Positions 16,391 to 24,173 of a stretch of 64,000 nt of DNA are shown here, piece by piece. The DNA is from Streptomyces sp. NBC_00102 (GTDB lineage Bacteria > Actinomycetota > Actinomycetes > Streptomycetales > Streptomycetaceae). A program made the position numbers and the translations under genes. The stretch is taken from the NCBI RefSeq assembly GCF_026343115.1, contig NZ_JAPEMC010000001.1, positions 2,046,001-2,110,000 on the forward strand, in the 5' to 3' direction. Within the stretch, counting starts at the first letter, position 1. Every line of letters starts with the position of its first letter. Below the pieces are notes generated by a model. The model saw only the letters and a program-made list of their open reading frames with translations. It had not been told where the DNA came from and made no database searches.

Positions 16391-16407
16391 TAGCAAGCGC
16401 TTTCTAT
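16391..16407. promoter_or_regulatory. LacI-family operator between the dehydrogenase operon and lacI
   Basis: TAGCAAGCGCTTTCTAT is centred on the palindrome AAGCGCTT typical of LacI/CcpA-type boxes. Its reverse complement shares ATAGAAAGCGCT with the site at 17595. It sits just upstream of GTG 16369, where binding would block the minus-strand operon and possibly autoregulate the repressor. Confidence 0.65.
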
Positions 16408-16485
16408 CGTGTATGAAGCTAGCCTGCCGACAGCGACCCGGACAAGAGGGGCGCCGCGACCAACCTCCGAGGAGAACGAGAAACG

Positions 16486-17577
16486 ATGACAGTCACCCTG
16501 GCGGACGTCGCGGCACGCGCCCGGGTGTCCCCGGCCACCGTCTCCCGCGTGCTCAACGGCAATTACCCGGTCGCCGCCACCACCCGCGAACGCGTGCTGC
16601 GCGCCGTGGACGACCTGGACTACGTACTCAACGGCCCGGCCAGCTCGCTCGCCGCCGCCACCTCCGACCTCGTCGGCATCCTCGTCAACGACATCGCGGA
16701 CCCGTTCTTCGGCATCATGGCGAGCGCCGCGCAGTCGGAGATCGGCGTTCCCGGAGACGGCACCTCCCGTGCGGGCGGCGAGAAGCTCGCCGTCGTCTGC
16801 AACACCGGCGGCTCCCCCGAACGCGAACTCACCTACCTCACCCTCCTCCAGCGCCAGCGCGCGGCGGCCGTCGTGCTCACCGGCGGCGCACTGGAGGACC
16901 CGGCCCACCAGGCGGCGATGGCCGCCAAGCTGGGGCGGCTCGCCGACGCGGGCACCCGGATCGTCTTCTGCGGCAGACCCCCGCTCCCCGAGAACGACGC
17001 GGTCACCGCCGCCCTCACCTTCGACAACCGGGGCGGCGGCCGACACCTGACCGAGCACCTGATCTCACTGGGCCACCGCCGGATCGGTTACGTCGCCGGC
17101 CCCCAGGAACGCACCACCACCCGTCACCGGCTGGAGGGCCACCGCGCGGCGATGCGGGCGGCGGGGCTGCTGGGCGAAGCCGGCTCCCCCGACGAGGACC
17201 GGCTCACCGTGTACGGCCCGTACGACCGCCGCTCCGGCTACGAGGCCACCCTCGAACTCCTGCGCCGCGAACCGGGGGTGACCGCCGTCGTCGGCGCCAA
17301 CGACTCGGTGGCCCTGGGCGCGAGCGCCGCCGTACGCGAACAGGGGCTGCGCATCCCCGAGGACGTCTCGGTGGCCGGCTTCGACGACCTGCCGTTCTCG
17401 GTGGACGCCGTCCCGGCCCTGACGACGGTCCGGCTGCCGCTCCACGAGGCGGGGGCGCGGGCGGGCCGGCTGGCCATGGGCACGGAGACCCCGCCGCCCG
17501 GCGGCATCGCGCTGATCGGCGCGGAGCTGATGGTGCGCGGGTCCACCGCCCCGCCGCGCGACGACCGCACCCTCTGA
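16486..17577 (+). CDS. LacI-family transcriptional repressor
   Basis: 363 residues from ATG 16486, with GGAGAACGAG upstream. The N-terminal helix-turn-helix and hinge are textbook: VTLADVAARARVSPATVSRVLNGN, then LDYVLNGPASSLA. The periplasmic-binding-like sensor follows (VGILVNDIADPFFG, TRIVFCGRPPLPEND, LISLGHRRIGYVAGP, AVVGANDSVALGA, VSVAGFDDLPFS). About 12 extra residues (PGDGTSRAGGEKL) sit in the second strand region. It probably represses the divergent sugar operon and the downstream isomerase through the two matching GAAAGCGCT sites, being released by a sugar metabolite. Confidence 0.94.
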   Translation: MTVTLADVAARARVSPATVSRVLNGNYPVAATTRERVLRAVDDLDYVLNGPASSLAAATSDLVGILVNDIADPFFGIMASAAQSEIGVPGDGTSRAGGEKLAVVCNTGGSPERELTYLTLLQRQRAAAVVLTGGALEDPAHQAAMAAKLGRLADAGTRIVFCGRPPLPENDAVTAALTFDNRGGGRHLTEHLISLGHRRIGYVAGPQERTTTRHRLEGHRAAMRAAGLLGEAGSPDEDRLTVYGPYDRRSGYEATLELLRREPGVTAVVGANDSVALGASAAVREQGLRIPEDVSVAGFDDLPFSVDAVPALTTVRLPLHEAGARAGRLAMGTETPPPGGIALIGAELMVRGSTAPPRDDRTL

Positions 17578-17594
17578 ACACGCCCGCCACCGGC

Positions 17595-17610
17595 ATAGAA
17601 AGCGCTGTCT
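17595..17610. promoter_or_regulatory. LacI-family operator upstream of the second isomerase
   Basis: ATAGAAAGCGCTGTCT shares its first twelve bases exactly with the inverted site at 16396-16407. It lies about 115 bp ahead of GTG 17724, suggesting the isomerase gene has its own LacI-controlled promoter. Confidence 0.6.
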
Positions 17611-17723
17611 GTACGCTGGCCCGGGCATCGGGTTCCGGGCTGCGGGCAGGGGTACGCGTACCGTCCGGGAGCCCGCGCGGAACCGATGGCGCGGGGTGAC
17701 GGACCGACGGAAGGAACACGCAC

Positions 17724-18512
17724 GTGAAGCTCGCTTTCTCGACCCTCGGAGTGCCGGGGACGCCCATCGACGAGGTCGTCCGGCTGGCCGTCGAGCACGG
17801 CTATCAGGGGGTGGAGCTGCGCGCCCACCCCGAGGAGCCGGTGAACCCGGGGCTGTCGCCCGACGAACGCGCCCGGGTGGTGGCCGAGTTCGAGAAGGCC
17901 GGCGTGGAGATCCTCACCGTGGCCGGGTACGTCCGGGTCGCGGCCGAGGGTGACGACGAGGCGGTCGTGGCCCAGGTCGCCGAACTGGTCGCGCTCGCCC
18001 AGGACCTCGGGGCGCCGTACGTCCGGGTGTTCCCCGGCGGCGGCGACCAGGACCCGGAGGCCGCCGACGCGACGGCGGCCCGACGGCTCGGGGCCGCCGC
18101 CCCGGACGCCGCCGACCGGGGCGTCACCATCCTGCTGGAGACCCACGACTCGCACCGGGCCGGGGCCGAAGCGGCCCGGGTCACCGGGACGGTGGGGCAC
18201 CCGAACGTCGGCGTGATCTGGGACGTGATGCACACCTGGCTGTCCGGCGAGAATCCGGTCGACAGCCACCTCGTGCTGGCCCCGTACCTCGGCTACGTAC
18301 AGGTCAAGGACATCGCCTCGGCCGAGGACACCACCCCGCTGGCGCTCGGCGAGGGCGTGCTGCCGCTGACGGAGTGCCTGGACACGCTCGCGCCGGACAC
18401 CTGGGTGTGCTGGGAGTACGAGAAGCGCTGGTACCCGGGGATCCCGGAGCTGCCCGGACTGCTGTCCGCAGGGCGCGAGTTCCTGCTGCGGGTGGGCGCG
18501 CCGAAGCAGTAG
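17724..18512 (+). CDS. TIM-barrel sugar-phosphate isomerase/epimerase (second copy type)
   Basis: 262 residues from GTG 17724, with GGAAGGAACA upstream. The xylose-isomerase-like barrel is seen in MKLAFSTLGVPG, GYQGVELRAHPEE, APYVRVFPGG, VTILLETHDSH (metal Glu/His), VGVIWDVMHTW (Asp/His) and YVQVKDIAS (Lys/Asp). It is shorter than, and only distantly similar to, the isomerase at 13240, so this is not a recent duplication. Shared operator-like sites place it in the same regulon as the dehydrogenase, DUF993 and isomerase operon. The precise substrate is unknown. Confidence 0.88.
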   Translation: MKLAFSTLGVPGTPIDEVVRLAVEHGYQGVELRAHPEEPVNPGLSPDERARVVAEFEKAGVEILTVAGYVRVAAEGDDEAVVAQVAELVALAQDLGAPYVRVFPGGGDQDPEAADATAARRLGAAAPDAADRGVTILLETHDSHRAGAEAARVTGTVGHPNVGVIWDVMHTWLSGENPVDSHLVLAPYLGYVQVKDIASAEDTTPLALGEGVLPLTECLDTLAPDTWVCWEYEKRWYPGIPELPGLLSAGREFLLRVGAPKQ

Positions 18513-18519
18513 GGCGCAC

Positions 18520-18550
18520 GGGGCGCGGGTCGCTCTCAGGCCCGCGCCCC
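18520..18550. terminator. Hairpin between convergent isomerase and EamA genes
   Basis: Ten perfect pairs, 18520-18529 with 18541-18550, lie across an 11-base loop. The right arm overlaps the last codons of the EamA gene. It could serve both directions. Confidence 0.5.
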
Positions 18551-19447
18551 CTGCGCGGCGGCGGGCACCGGGGCCGCCGCCACCGGCTTCTGCCACCGCC
18601 CTCCGAGGGAGGTCACGGCCACCCCGCCGACCAGCAGGGCCGCCGCGCACCAGCGCAGCGGGCTCACCGACTCGCCCAGGAAGAGCGCCGCCGAGGACAT
18701 CCCGAAGACCGGGACGAGAAGGGTGAACGGCGCGACCGTGGACGCCGGGTGGTGGCGGAGCAGGTATCCCCAGGCGCCGAAGCCGAAGACGGTGGAGATC
18801 CAGGCGACGTAGACGACCGTCCCCGCTCCGGTCCAGTCCATCGCGGCGAGCGCGTCGGCGTCCCGGTCCCACCCCTCGAAGAGCAGCGAGAGGCCGAGCA
18901 GGGGCAGGACGGGCACGGTCGAGACCCACACCATGAAGTTGAGGGAGTCCGGCGGGGCGGCCTTGCGGGTGAAGACGTTGGAGACGCCCCAGAAGGCGGC
19001 CGCGGCGACGACCAGCACGAACGCGAGCACCGGTCCGCTCGCGCCCTCGTCGACGGCGGCGACGGCGATCCCGGCGAGCGCCACCGCCATCCCGGCCAGG
19101 CGGACCCTGCCCGGGCGTTCCCCGAGGGCGACCGCGGCGAAGAGGGCGGTGAAGACCGCCTGGACCTGGAGGACGAGCGAGGAGAGCCCGGCGCCCATGC
19201 CCTGGTCCATGCCGACGAAGAGCAGGCCGAACTTGGCGACCCCGAGCGCGAGGCCGACGCCCACGATCCACTTCCACGCGACCTTGGGCGGTCCGACGAA
19301 GAAGACGGCGGGCAGCGCGGCGATCAGGAAGCGCAGCGCGGAGAAGAGCAGGGGCGGGAAGTGGTCGAGACCGAGCTCGATGACGACGAAGTTCACGCCC
19401 CAGAGGGCGGTCACGAGGACGGCGAGGGCGATGTGGGAGGGACGCAT
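18536..19447 (-). CDS. EamA/DMT-family transporter
   Basis: 303 residues from ATG 19447. About ten transmembrane segments arranged as two EamA repeats are visible, beginning MRPSHIALAVLVTALWGVNFV (the conserved WG-x-N-F/V of the first helix) and repeating at FVLVVAAAAFWGVSNVFTRK. The loop after helix 4 has ALGERP, and the second repeat has FLGESVSPLRW, the usual Glu positions. Such proteins export amino acids, purines or other metabolites at the inner membrane. The LysR regulator at 19548 is divergent with a 100-bp spacer, so it is the likely controller. Confidence 0.92.
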   Translation of the reverse strand: MRPSHIALAVLVTALWGVNFVVIELGLDHFPPLLFSALRFLIAALPAVFFVGPPKVAWKWIVGVGLALGVAKFGLLFVGMDQGMGAGLSSLVLQVQAVFTALFAAVALGERPGRVRLAGMAVALAGIAVAAVDEGASGPVLAFVLVVAAAAFWGVSNVFTRKAAPPDSLNFMVWVSTVPVLPLLGLSLLFEGWDRDADALAAMDWTGAGTVVYVAWISTVFGFGAWGYLLRHHPASTVAPFTLLVPVFGMSSAALFLGESVSPLRWCAAALLVGGVAVTSLGGRWQKPVAAAPVPAAAQGARA

Positions 19448-19547
19448 GGCCCGAGCATCACCTGTCCGGACTGTTAAGCACCAGCGCGGCTTTCTTCATG
19501 GTGAACTTGAGCATCGCTGAACAGTCATTCCTCTTCCGGAGGTCAGG

Positions 19548-20462
19548 ATGCTCGATCTCGCCCGTCTGCGCGCGCTGCACGCCGTCTCGGTGCACGGTTC
19601 GGTCGCGGGTGCCGCCTCGGCGCTCGGGTACACCCCGTCGGCGATCTCCCAGCAGATCACCAAGCTGGAGCGGGAGACCCGCACGACCCTGCTGGAGCGG
19701 CGCGGGCGGGGTATCGCACTCACCGAGGACGCACGTCATCTCGCTTTCGCCGCACAGGAGTTGCTGGCCATCATGGAGCGGACGCAGACGACTCTGGAGG
19801 AGCGCAGGGGGCTGCCGACGGGCCAGTTGTCGATCGGCGCCTTCGCCTCCGCGGCGCGCGGTCTGCTGCCGGGCGTACTGGCCGGCCTGGACCGCGAACA
19901 CCCGTCGCTGGAGGTCCGGCTGACGGAGGTGGACCCGCACCTCTCGGTGGACCTGGTGGCCAAGGGCGTGATCGACCTGGCGGTCGCGCACGACTGGGAC
20001 ATCGCGCCGCTGCCGGCGCCCGAAGGGCTGGACCAGGCGGTGATCGGCGACGACCGGTGCGATCTGCTGGTACCGGAGGGACACGTGCTGGCCGGGCGGG
20101 AAGCGGTGCTCCGCGAGGAGCTCGCGCGGGAGCGGTGGATCTGCCAGCCGCCCGGCACGGTCTGCCACGACTGGCTCGTCCGGACGCTGCGGACGGCGGG
20201 GTACGAGCCCGACATCCGGCACCTGGCGGAGGAGAACCACACCCAGCTCGCCCTGGTCGCCGCCGGGCTGGGGGTGGCGATGATCCCGCGCCTGGGGCGG
20301 GGGCCGCTGCCGGAGGGCGTGGTGGCGGTGCGGCTCGATCCCGTACCGGTGCGCAGGCTGTACGCGCTCTGGCGGACGGGGGCGGCCCGCCGCCCGGCGA
20401 TCACCGCGGCGGTCTCGGCGCTGCTGGCGCACGGGCGGACGATCGGGCTGACCCGAGCCTGA
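19548..20462 (+). CDS. LysR-family transcriptional regulator
   Basis: 304 residues from ATG 19548, with CGGAGGTCAGG directly upstream. Residues 1-60 form the winged helix-turn-helix (LDLARLRALHAVSVHGSVAGAA, TPSAISQQITKLERE, LLERRGRGI). Residues about 90-300 are the periplasmic-binding-like effector domain (GQLSIGAFASAARGLLP, LAVAHDWD, LVAAGLGVAMIPRL). It probably activates or represses the divergent EamA exporter in response to a small ligand, the usual LysR-exporter pairing. Confidence 0.94.
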   Translation: MLDLARLRALHAVSVHGSVAGAASALGYTPSAISQQITKLERETRTTLLERRGRGIALTEDARHLAFAAQELLAIMERTQTTLEERRGLPTGQLSIGAFASAARGLLPGVLAGLDREHPSLEVRLTEVDPHLSVDLVAKGVIDLAVAHDWDIAPLPAPEGLDQAVIGDDRCDLLVPEGHVLAGREAVLREELARERWICQPPGTVCHDWLVRTLRTAGYEPDIRHLAEENHTQLALVAAGLGVAMIPRLGRGPLPEGVVAVRLDPVPVRRLYALWRTGAARRPAITAAVSALLAHGRTIGLTRA

Positions 20463-20588
20463 GCTCCGGCCCGGCCGGGACGCCGCGCCCGGCCCGACGC
20501 CGAGCGGTCACCGCGTGGCGGACTCCTGTGTTCGTTTGCCCCCAATCGTCCGGTGCGGTGACAGCGCGGCCGGGCCAGGCCCTTGACC

Positions 20589-20633
20589 GGAAGTTACTTT
20601 CCATATATCCGTACCTTCTTGGAAGTTTCTTTC
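20589..20633 (+). promoter_or_regulatory. Direct repeats GGAAGTTWCTTTC upstream of the GH3 gene
   Basis: Copies at 20589-20601 and 20621-20633 differ at one base in 13 and are spaced 32 bp apart, about three helical turns. Each contains a GGAA/TTCC-type inverted symmetry. They end about 20 bp before GTG 20654 and look like operator or activator boxes for the glycosidase gene. Confidence 0.5.
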
Positions 20634-20653
20634 AGTAACCGGAAGGGGCTCAC

Positions 20654-22489
20654 GTGCACCACCGCACCTCCAGACGCACCCTCCTCGCCGCGGCGGCGGC
20701 CGGCGCGGCGGCCGCGGCCACCGGCGTCGTCGCGATCCCGGCCGCGGCGGCGGACCGGGCGGACTCCCGCCACGTCCCCGCGGACCGGCTCCGGCGGATC
20801 GTCGCCGGGATGTCCCTCGAGGAGAAGGTCGGCCAGCTCTTCGTGATGCGGGTGTACGGCCACTCCGCGACGGAGCCGGACCAGGCGGACATCGACGCCA
20901 ACCTCGCCGAGATCGGGGTCCGTACGGCCGCCGAGATGATCGCCAAGTACCACGTCGGCGGGATCATCTACTTCACCTGGGCGCACAACACCCGTGACCC
21001 GCACCAGATCGCGGCGCTCTCCAACGGCATCCAGCAGGCCGCGCTCGCCGGGCCGTCGAAGGTGCCGCTGCTGGTCTCCACCGACCAGGAGCACGGCATC
21101 GTCTGCCGGGTCGGAGAACCCGCCACCCTGCTGCCGGGCGCGATGGCGCTGGGCGCGGGCGGTTCGCGGGCCGACGCCCGCCGCGCCGCCCAGATCGCGG
21201 GCACCGAGCTGGCCGCCCTCGGCATCAACCAGAACTACGCGCCCGACTCGGACGTCAACGTCAACCCGGCCAACCCGGTCATCGGCGTACGCTCCTTCGG
21301 CGCCGACCCGGACTCCGTGGCGGGGATGGTCGCCGCGCAGGTGAAGGGGTACCAGGGCGCCGGGATCGCCTCGACGGCCAAGCACTTCCCCGGTCACGGC
21401 GACACCAGCACCGACAGTCACACCGGGCTGCCGGTCATCACCCACACCCGCGAGCAGTGGGCCGAGCTGGACGCCCCGCCGTTCCGGGCGGCCGTCGCGG
21501 CGGGCATCGACTCGATCATGACCGCGCACATCGTGGTCCCCGCCCTCGACCCGTCCGAGGACCCGGCGACCCTGTCGCGGCCGATCCTGACGGGCGTCCT
21601 GCGCGAGGAACTCGGGTACGACGGGGTGGTGGTGACGGACGCGCTCGGCATGGAGGGCGTGCGCACCAAGTACGGCGACGAGCGGGTGCCGGTCCTGGCG
21701 CTGAAGGCGGGCGTCGACCAGCTGCTCAACCCGCCGACCCTGGACGTCGCGTGGAACGCGGTGGTGAACGCCGTACACAACGGCGAACTCACCGAGGCCC
21801 GCATTGAGGAATCGGTTCTGCGGATCCTGCGGCTGAAGGCGAAACTCGGGCTCTTCCACGACCCGTTCGTCAAGGACTCGCAGGTGGACCGGATCGTCGG
21901 CACCCGGGCGCACCTGGCCGCCGCCGACCGGATCGCCGAGCACACCACCACGCTGCTCGCCAACCCCACCGGTCTGCTGCCGCTCTCCCGGCGCAGCCAC
22001 AAGAACATCCTGGTGGTGGGCGCGGATCCGGCCTCCCCGTCCGGTACGACCGGTCCGCCGACCAGCACGCTGGCCGCGGAGTTCACCGCGCTCGGCCACA
22101 CGGCGACGGCCCTGTCCACCGGCACCGCGCCGGCCGCGGCGAAGATCGCCGAGGCGGTGGCGGCCGCGGCGGGCAAGGACGCGGTGGTGGTCGGCACGTA
22201 CAACGTGACGGCGACCAGCTCGCAACGCACCCTGGTGAGCGCGCTCGCCGCGACCGGGGTCCCGGTGGTCACGGTGGCGATCCGCAACCCGTACGACATC
22301 GCGCAGCTGGCGGGTACGGGGTACGCGGCGAGCCTCGCGTCGTACTCCTGGACCGACGTCGAACTGCGTGCCTCGGCACGGGTGATCGCGGGCCACGCCG
22401 AGCCGGGCGGGCGGCTGCCCGTCCCGGTACCGCGCGCGGACGACCCGTCGCAGGTGCTCCACCCGGTGGGGTACGGCCTGGAGTACTGA
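20654..22489 (+). CDS. Tat-exported glycoside hydrolase family 3, beta-N-acetylhexosaminidase type
   Basis: 611 residues from GTG 20654 after GGAAGGGG. The N-terminus HHRTSRRTLLAAAAAGAAAAA is a twin-arginine signal. The GH3 barrel carries the NagZ-type signature KHFPGHGDTSTDSH (243-256), in which the His of the DTSTDSH loop acts as acid/base, and the nucleophile Asp329 in VVVTDALGMEGV. A second alpha/beta domain follows (NILVVGADPASPS, DAVVVGTYNVTATS), ending at GYGLEY. The predicted role is removal of terminal GlcNAc from chitin or peptidoglycan fragments outside the cell. It is monocistronic, followed by a strong bidirectional terminator. Confidence 0.93.
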   Translation: MHHRTSRRTLLAAAAAGAAAAATGVVAIPAAAADRADSRHVPADRLRRIVAGMSLEEKVGQLFVMRVYGHSATEPDQADIDANLAEIGVRTAAEMIAKYHVGGIIYFTWAHNTRDPHQIAALSNGIQQAALAGPSKVPLLVSTDQEHGIVCRVGEPATLLPGAMALGAGGSRADARRAAQIAGTELAALGINQNYAPDSDVNVNPANPVIGVRSFGADPDSVAGMVAAQVKGYQGAGIASTAKHFPGHGDTSTDSHTGLPVITHTREQWAELDAPPFRAAVAAGIDSIMTAHIVVPALDPSEDPATLSRPILTGVLREELGYDGVVVTDALGMEGVRTKYGDERVPVLALKAGVDQLLNPPTLDVAWNAVVNAVHNGELTEARIEESVLRILRLKAKLGLFHDPFVKDSQVDRIVGTRAHLAAADRIAEHTTTLLANPTGLLPLSRRSHKNILVVGADPASPSGTTGPPTSTLAAEFTALGHTATALSTGTAPAAAKIAEAVAAAAGKDAVVVGTYNVTATSSQRTLVSALAATGVPVVTVAIRNPYDIAQLAGTGYAASLASYSWTDVELRASARVIAGHAEPGGRLPVPVPRADDPSQVLHPVGYGLEY

Positions 22490-22509
22490 CCCTCTCGCCT
22501 CCGAACGCG

Positions 22510-22548
22510 CCCGGCGCGCGCCCGCTGTGGAAGCGGGCGCGCGCCGGG
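22510..22548. terminator. Perfect 17-bp bidirectional hairpin terminator
   Basis: Bases 22510-22526 pair with 22532-22548 with no mismatch around GTGGA. It lies between the convergent GH3 and S37 peptidase genes. Confidence 0.85.
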
Positions 22549-22566
22549 TGCTGTGCGTGGTGCCGG

Positions 22567-24051
22567 TCAGGGGCGCCGGGTGTGACGTCGGGTCAGCTGC
22601 TCGTCCTGCTTGTCGAGGCGGGTGTCGTACTTGGCCAGCGGGGCCGCCTTCGCCGGGTCGGCCGCCACGGCCGCCGGGGTGACCCCCGCCCAGCGCAGGA
22701 TGGTCGCGGTGGCCGCCGCGCTCTCGTCGGCCACCAGGCCCGCCACGTTCGAGCCGTGGTTGCCGCCGGGCTGGGTGTAGACGTAGCTGTCCCGGGAGCC
22801 CTTGCCGGGGGCGAACCGCTCGGCGCCCCAGGGGTCGTTCTGCCCGTAGACGTACATCATCCGGGTGGCGTGGTGGGTGACCCAGGAGTCCACGTCCCGC
22901 ATGACGCCCTTCTGGAAGGTCATGGGGATGGAGCGCGGCACGAAGTTGCGCGGCGGCTGGTAGCCGTACCGGCTCAGCTTGCCGAGCCAGGGCTGCGTGA
23001 TGTCGGGCGACCCGAGCTGGGTACCGGCCTGGTAGTAGTACGGCGTGTACGTCTCCAGGCCCTGGTCGGCGTAGGCGGAGAAGCCCGAGATGGCGTCGAC
23101 GGAGTCCCAGATCTCCTGATCGGTGGCGGTCTTGGCGTCGGCGGGGAGGGAGACGCAGTCGGCGACCTTGCTGTACTGCCAGAAAGCCCAGACGTAGTCC
23201 ATGACCACGGCCTCGTACGCCTTGTCGAGCGTGCCCACGGTGGAGAAGGTGTAGCCGTTCTCGGCCGCGTACGCCGCGTACTTCTCCTCCAGAGGCGCGC
23301 GCCTGACCAGGGCCTCGCGCTGGACGGCGCTCAGCTTGTCGCGGCACTCCTTCGTGCCGACCGATCCGAAGAAGCGGTCGTACGCGGAGTCCTCGTCGTT
23401 CACCACGTCGTTCGGTGCGACGTAGGCGACGACGCCGTTCATGTCCTTCGGGTAGTAGCGCTCGTAGTAGGTCGCGGTCATGCCGCCCTTGGAGCCGCCG
23501 GTGGCCAGCCAGTTCTGGCTGTAGATCTTCTTCAGCGCCGCGTACACCCGGTGCTGGTCACTGGCCGCCTGCCAGATGTCGAGCTTGGACCAGTCGGCGG
23601 GCTGGGGGCGCGAGGGCGTGAAGAACCGGTACTCCAGGGAGACCTGGTTGCCGTCCACGATGCGGGTCGGCTCGCTGCGGCTCGCCGAGGTGGAGACGTT
23701 GTAGCCGCTGGTGAAGAAGACCGTGGGCCGCGAGGTGTCCTTGTGCAGCAGGGTGATCCGCTGCTGGAACGTGCCCTTGGACGGGTGCCGGTGGTCGATC
23801 GGCTGCGTGTAGTCGAGGACGAAGTAGCGGTAGCCGGTGACCGCCTTCTCCTCGATCAGGCTCATGCCCGGTATGGCAAGGATGCGGTCCTTGATGTCCG
23901 TGGTGTCCGCATTCGCTGTGGCGGTCGCGGCCGTCCCCGTCTGCTCCACCGCCGGCTGCGCGGCGTTGGCCGCTCCGGCCGAGGCCCCTGTCGCACCGAC
24001 CGTGCCGATCAGCAACGCGAGCGACAGAGCACCTCTGAGCGTCTTACGCAT
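22567..24051 (-). CDS. Secreted S37-family (PS-10) tripeptidyl aminopeptidase
   Basis: 494 residues. ATG 24051 is preferred over GTG 24057 because GGGAG lies five bases before the ATG. An Ala/Gly-rich signal peptide (1-32) precedes a propeptide-like stretch. The serine peptidase core has ATGGSKGGMTATYYERYYP (nucleophile Ser187 in GGSKGG), YGQNDPWGAERFAPG (Asp) and PGGNHGSNV (His), giving a serine-aspartate-histidine triad in the order expected of an alpha/beta hydrolase. Family S37 enzymes, described from Streptomyces, release tripeptides from protein N-termini in the medium during growth or differentiation. No partner gene is present. Confidence 0.9.
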   Translation of the reverse strand: MRKTLRGALSLALLIGTVGATGASAGAANAAQPAVEQTGTAATATANADTTDIKDRILAIPGMSLIEEKAVTGYRYFVLDYTQPIDHRHPSKGTFQQRITLLHKDTSRPTVFFTSGYNVSTSASRSEPTRIVDGNQVSLEYRFFTPSRPQPADWSKLDIWQAASDQHRVYAALKKIYSQNWLATGGSKGGMTATYYERYYPKDMNGVVAYVAPNDVVNDEDSAYDRFFGSVGTKECRDKLSAVQREALVRRAPLEEKYAAYAAENGYTFSTVGTLDKAYEAVVMDYVWAFWQYSKVADCVSLPADAKTATDQEIWDSVDAISGFSAYADQGLETYTPYYYQAGTQLGSPDITQPWLGKLSRYGYQPPRNFVPRSIPMTFQKGVMRDVDSWVTHHATRMMYVYGQNDPWGAERFAPGKGSRDSYVYTQPGGNHGSNVAGLVADESAAATATILRWAGVTPAAVAADPAKAAPLAKYDTRLDKQDEQLTRRHTRRP

Positions 24052-24173
24052 ACGCACTCCCCTGGGTTCACGACGTTGGCCGTGAACCTAGCGGGAGCAA
24101 CACGCACCACGCCAGACCCAGTTGCCCCGGCGCGGCGCGCGGACGGCCGCCGCCGCGCCGGGGCTCCGCCCGC

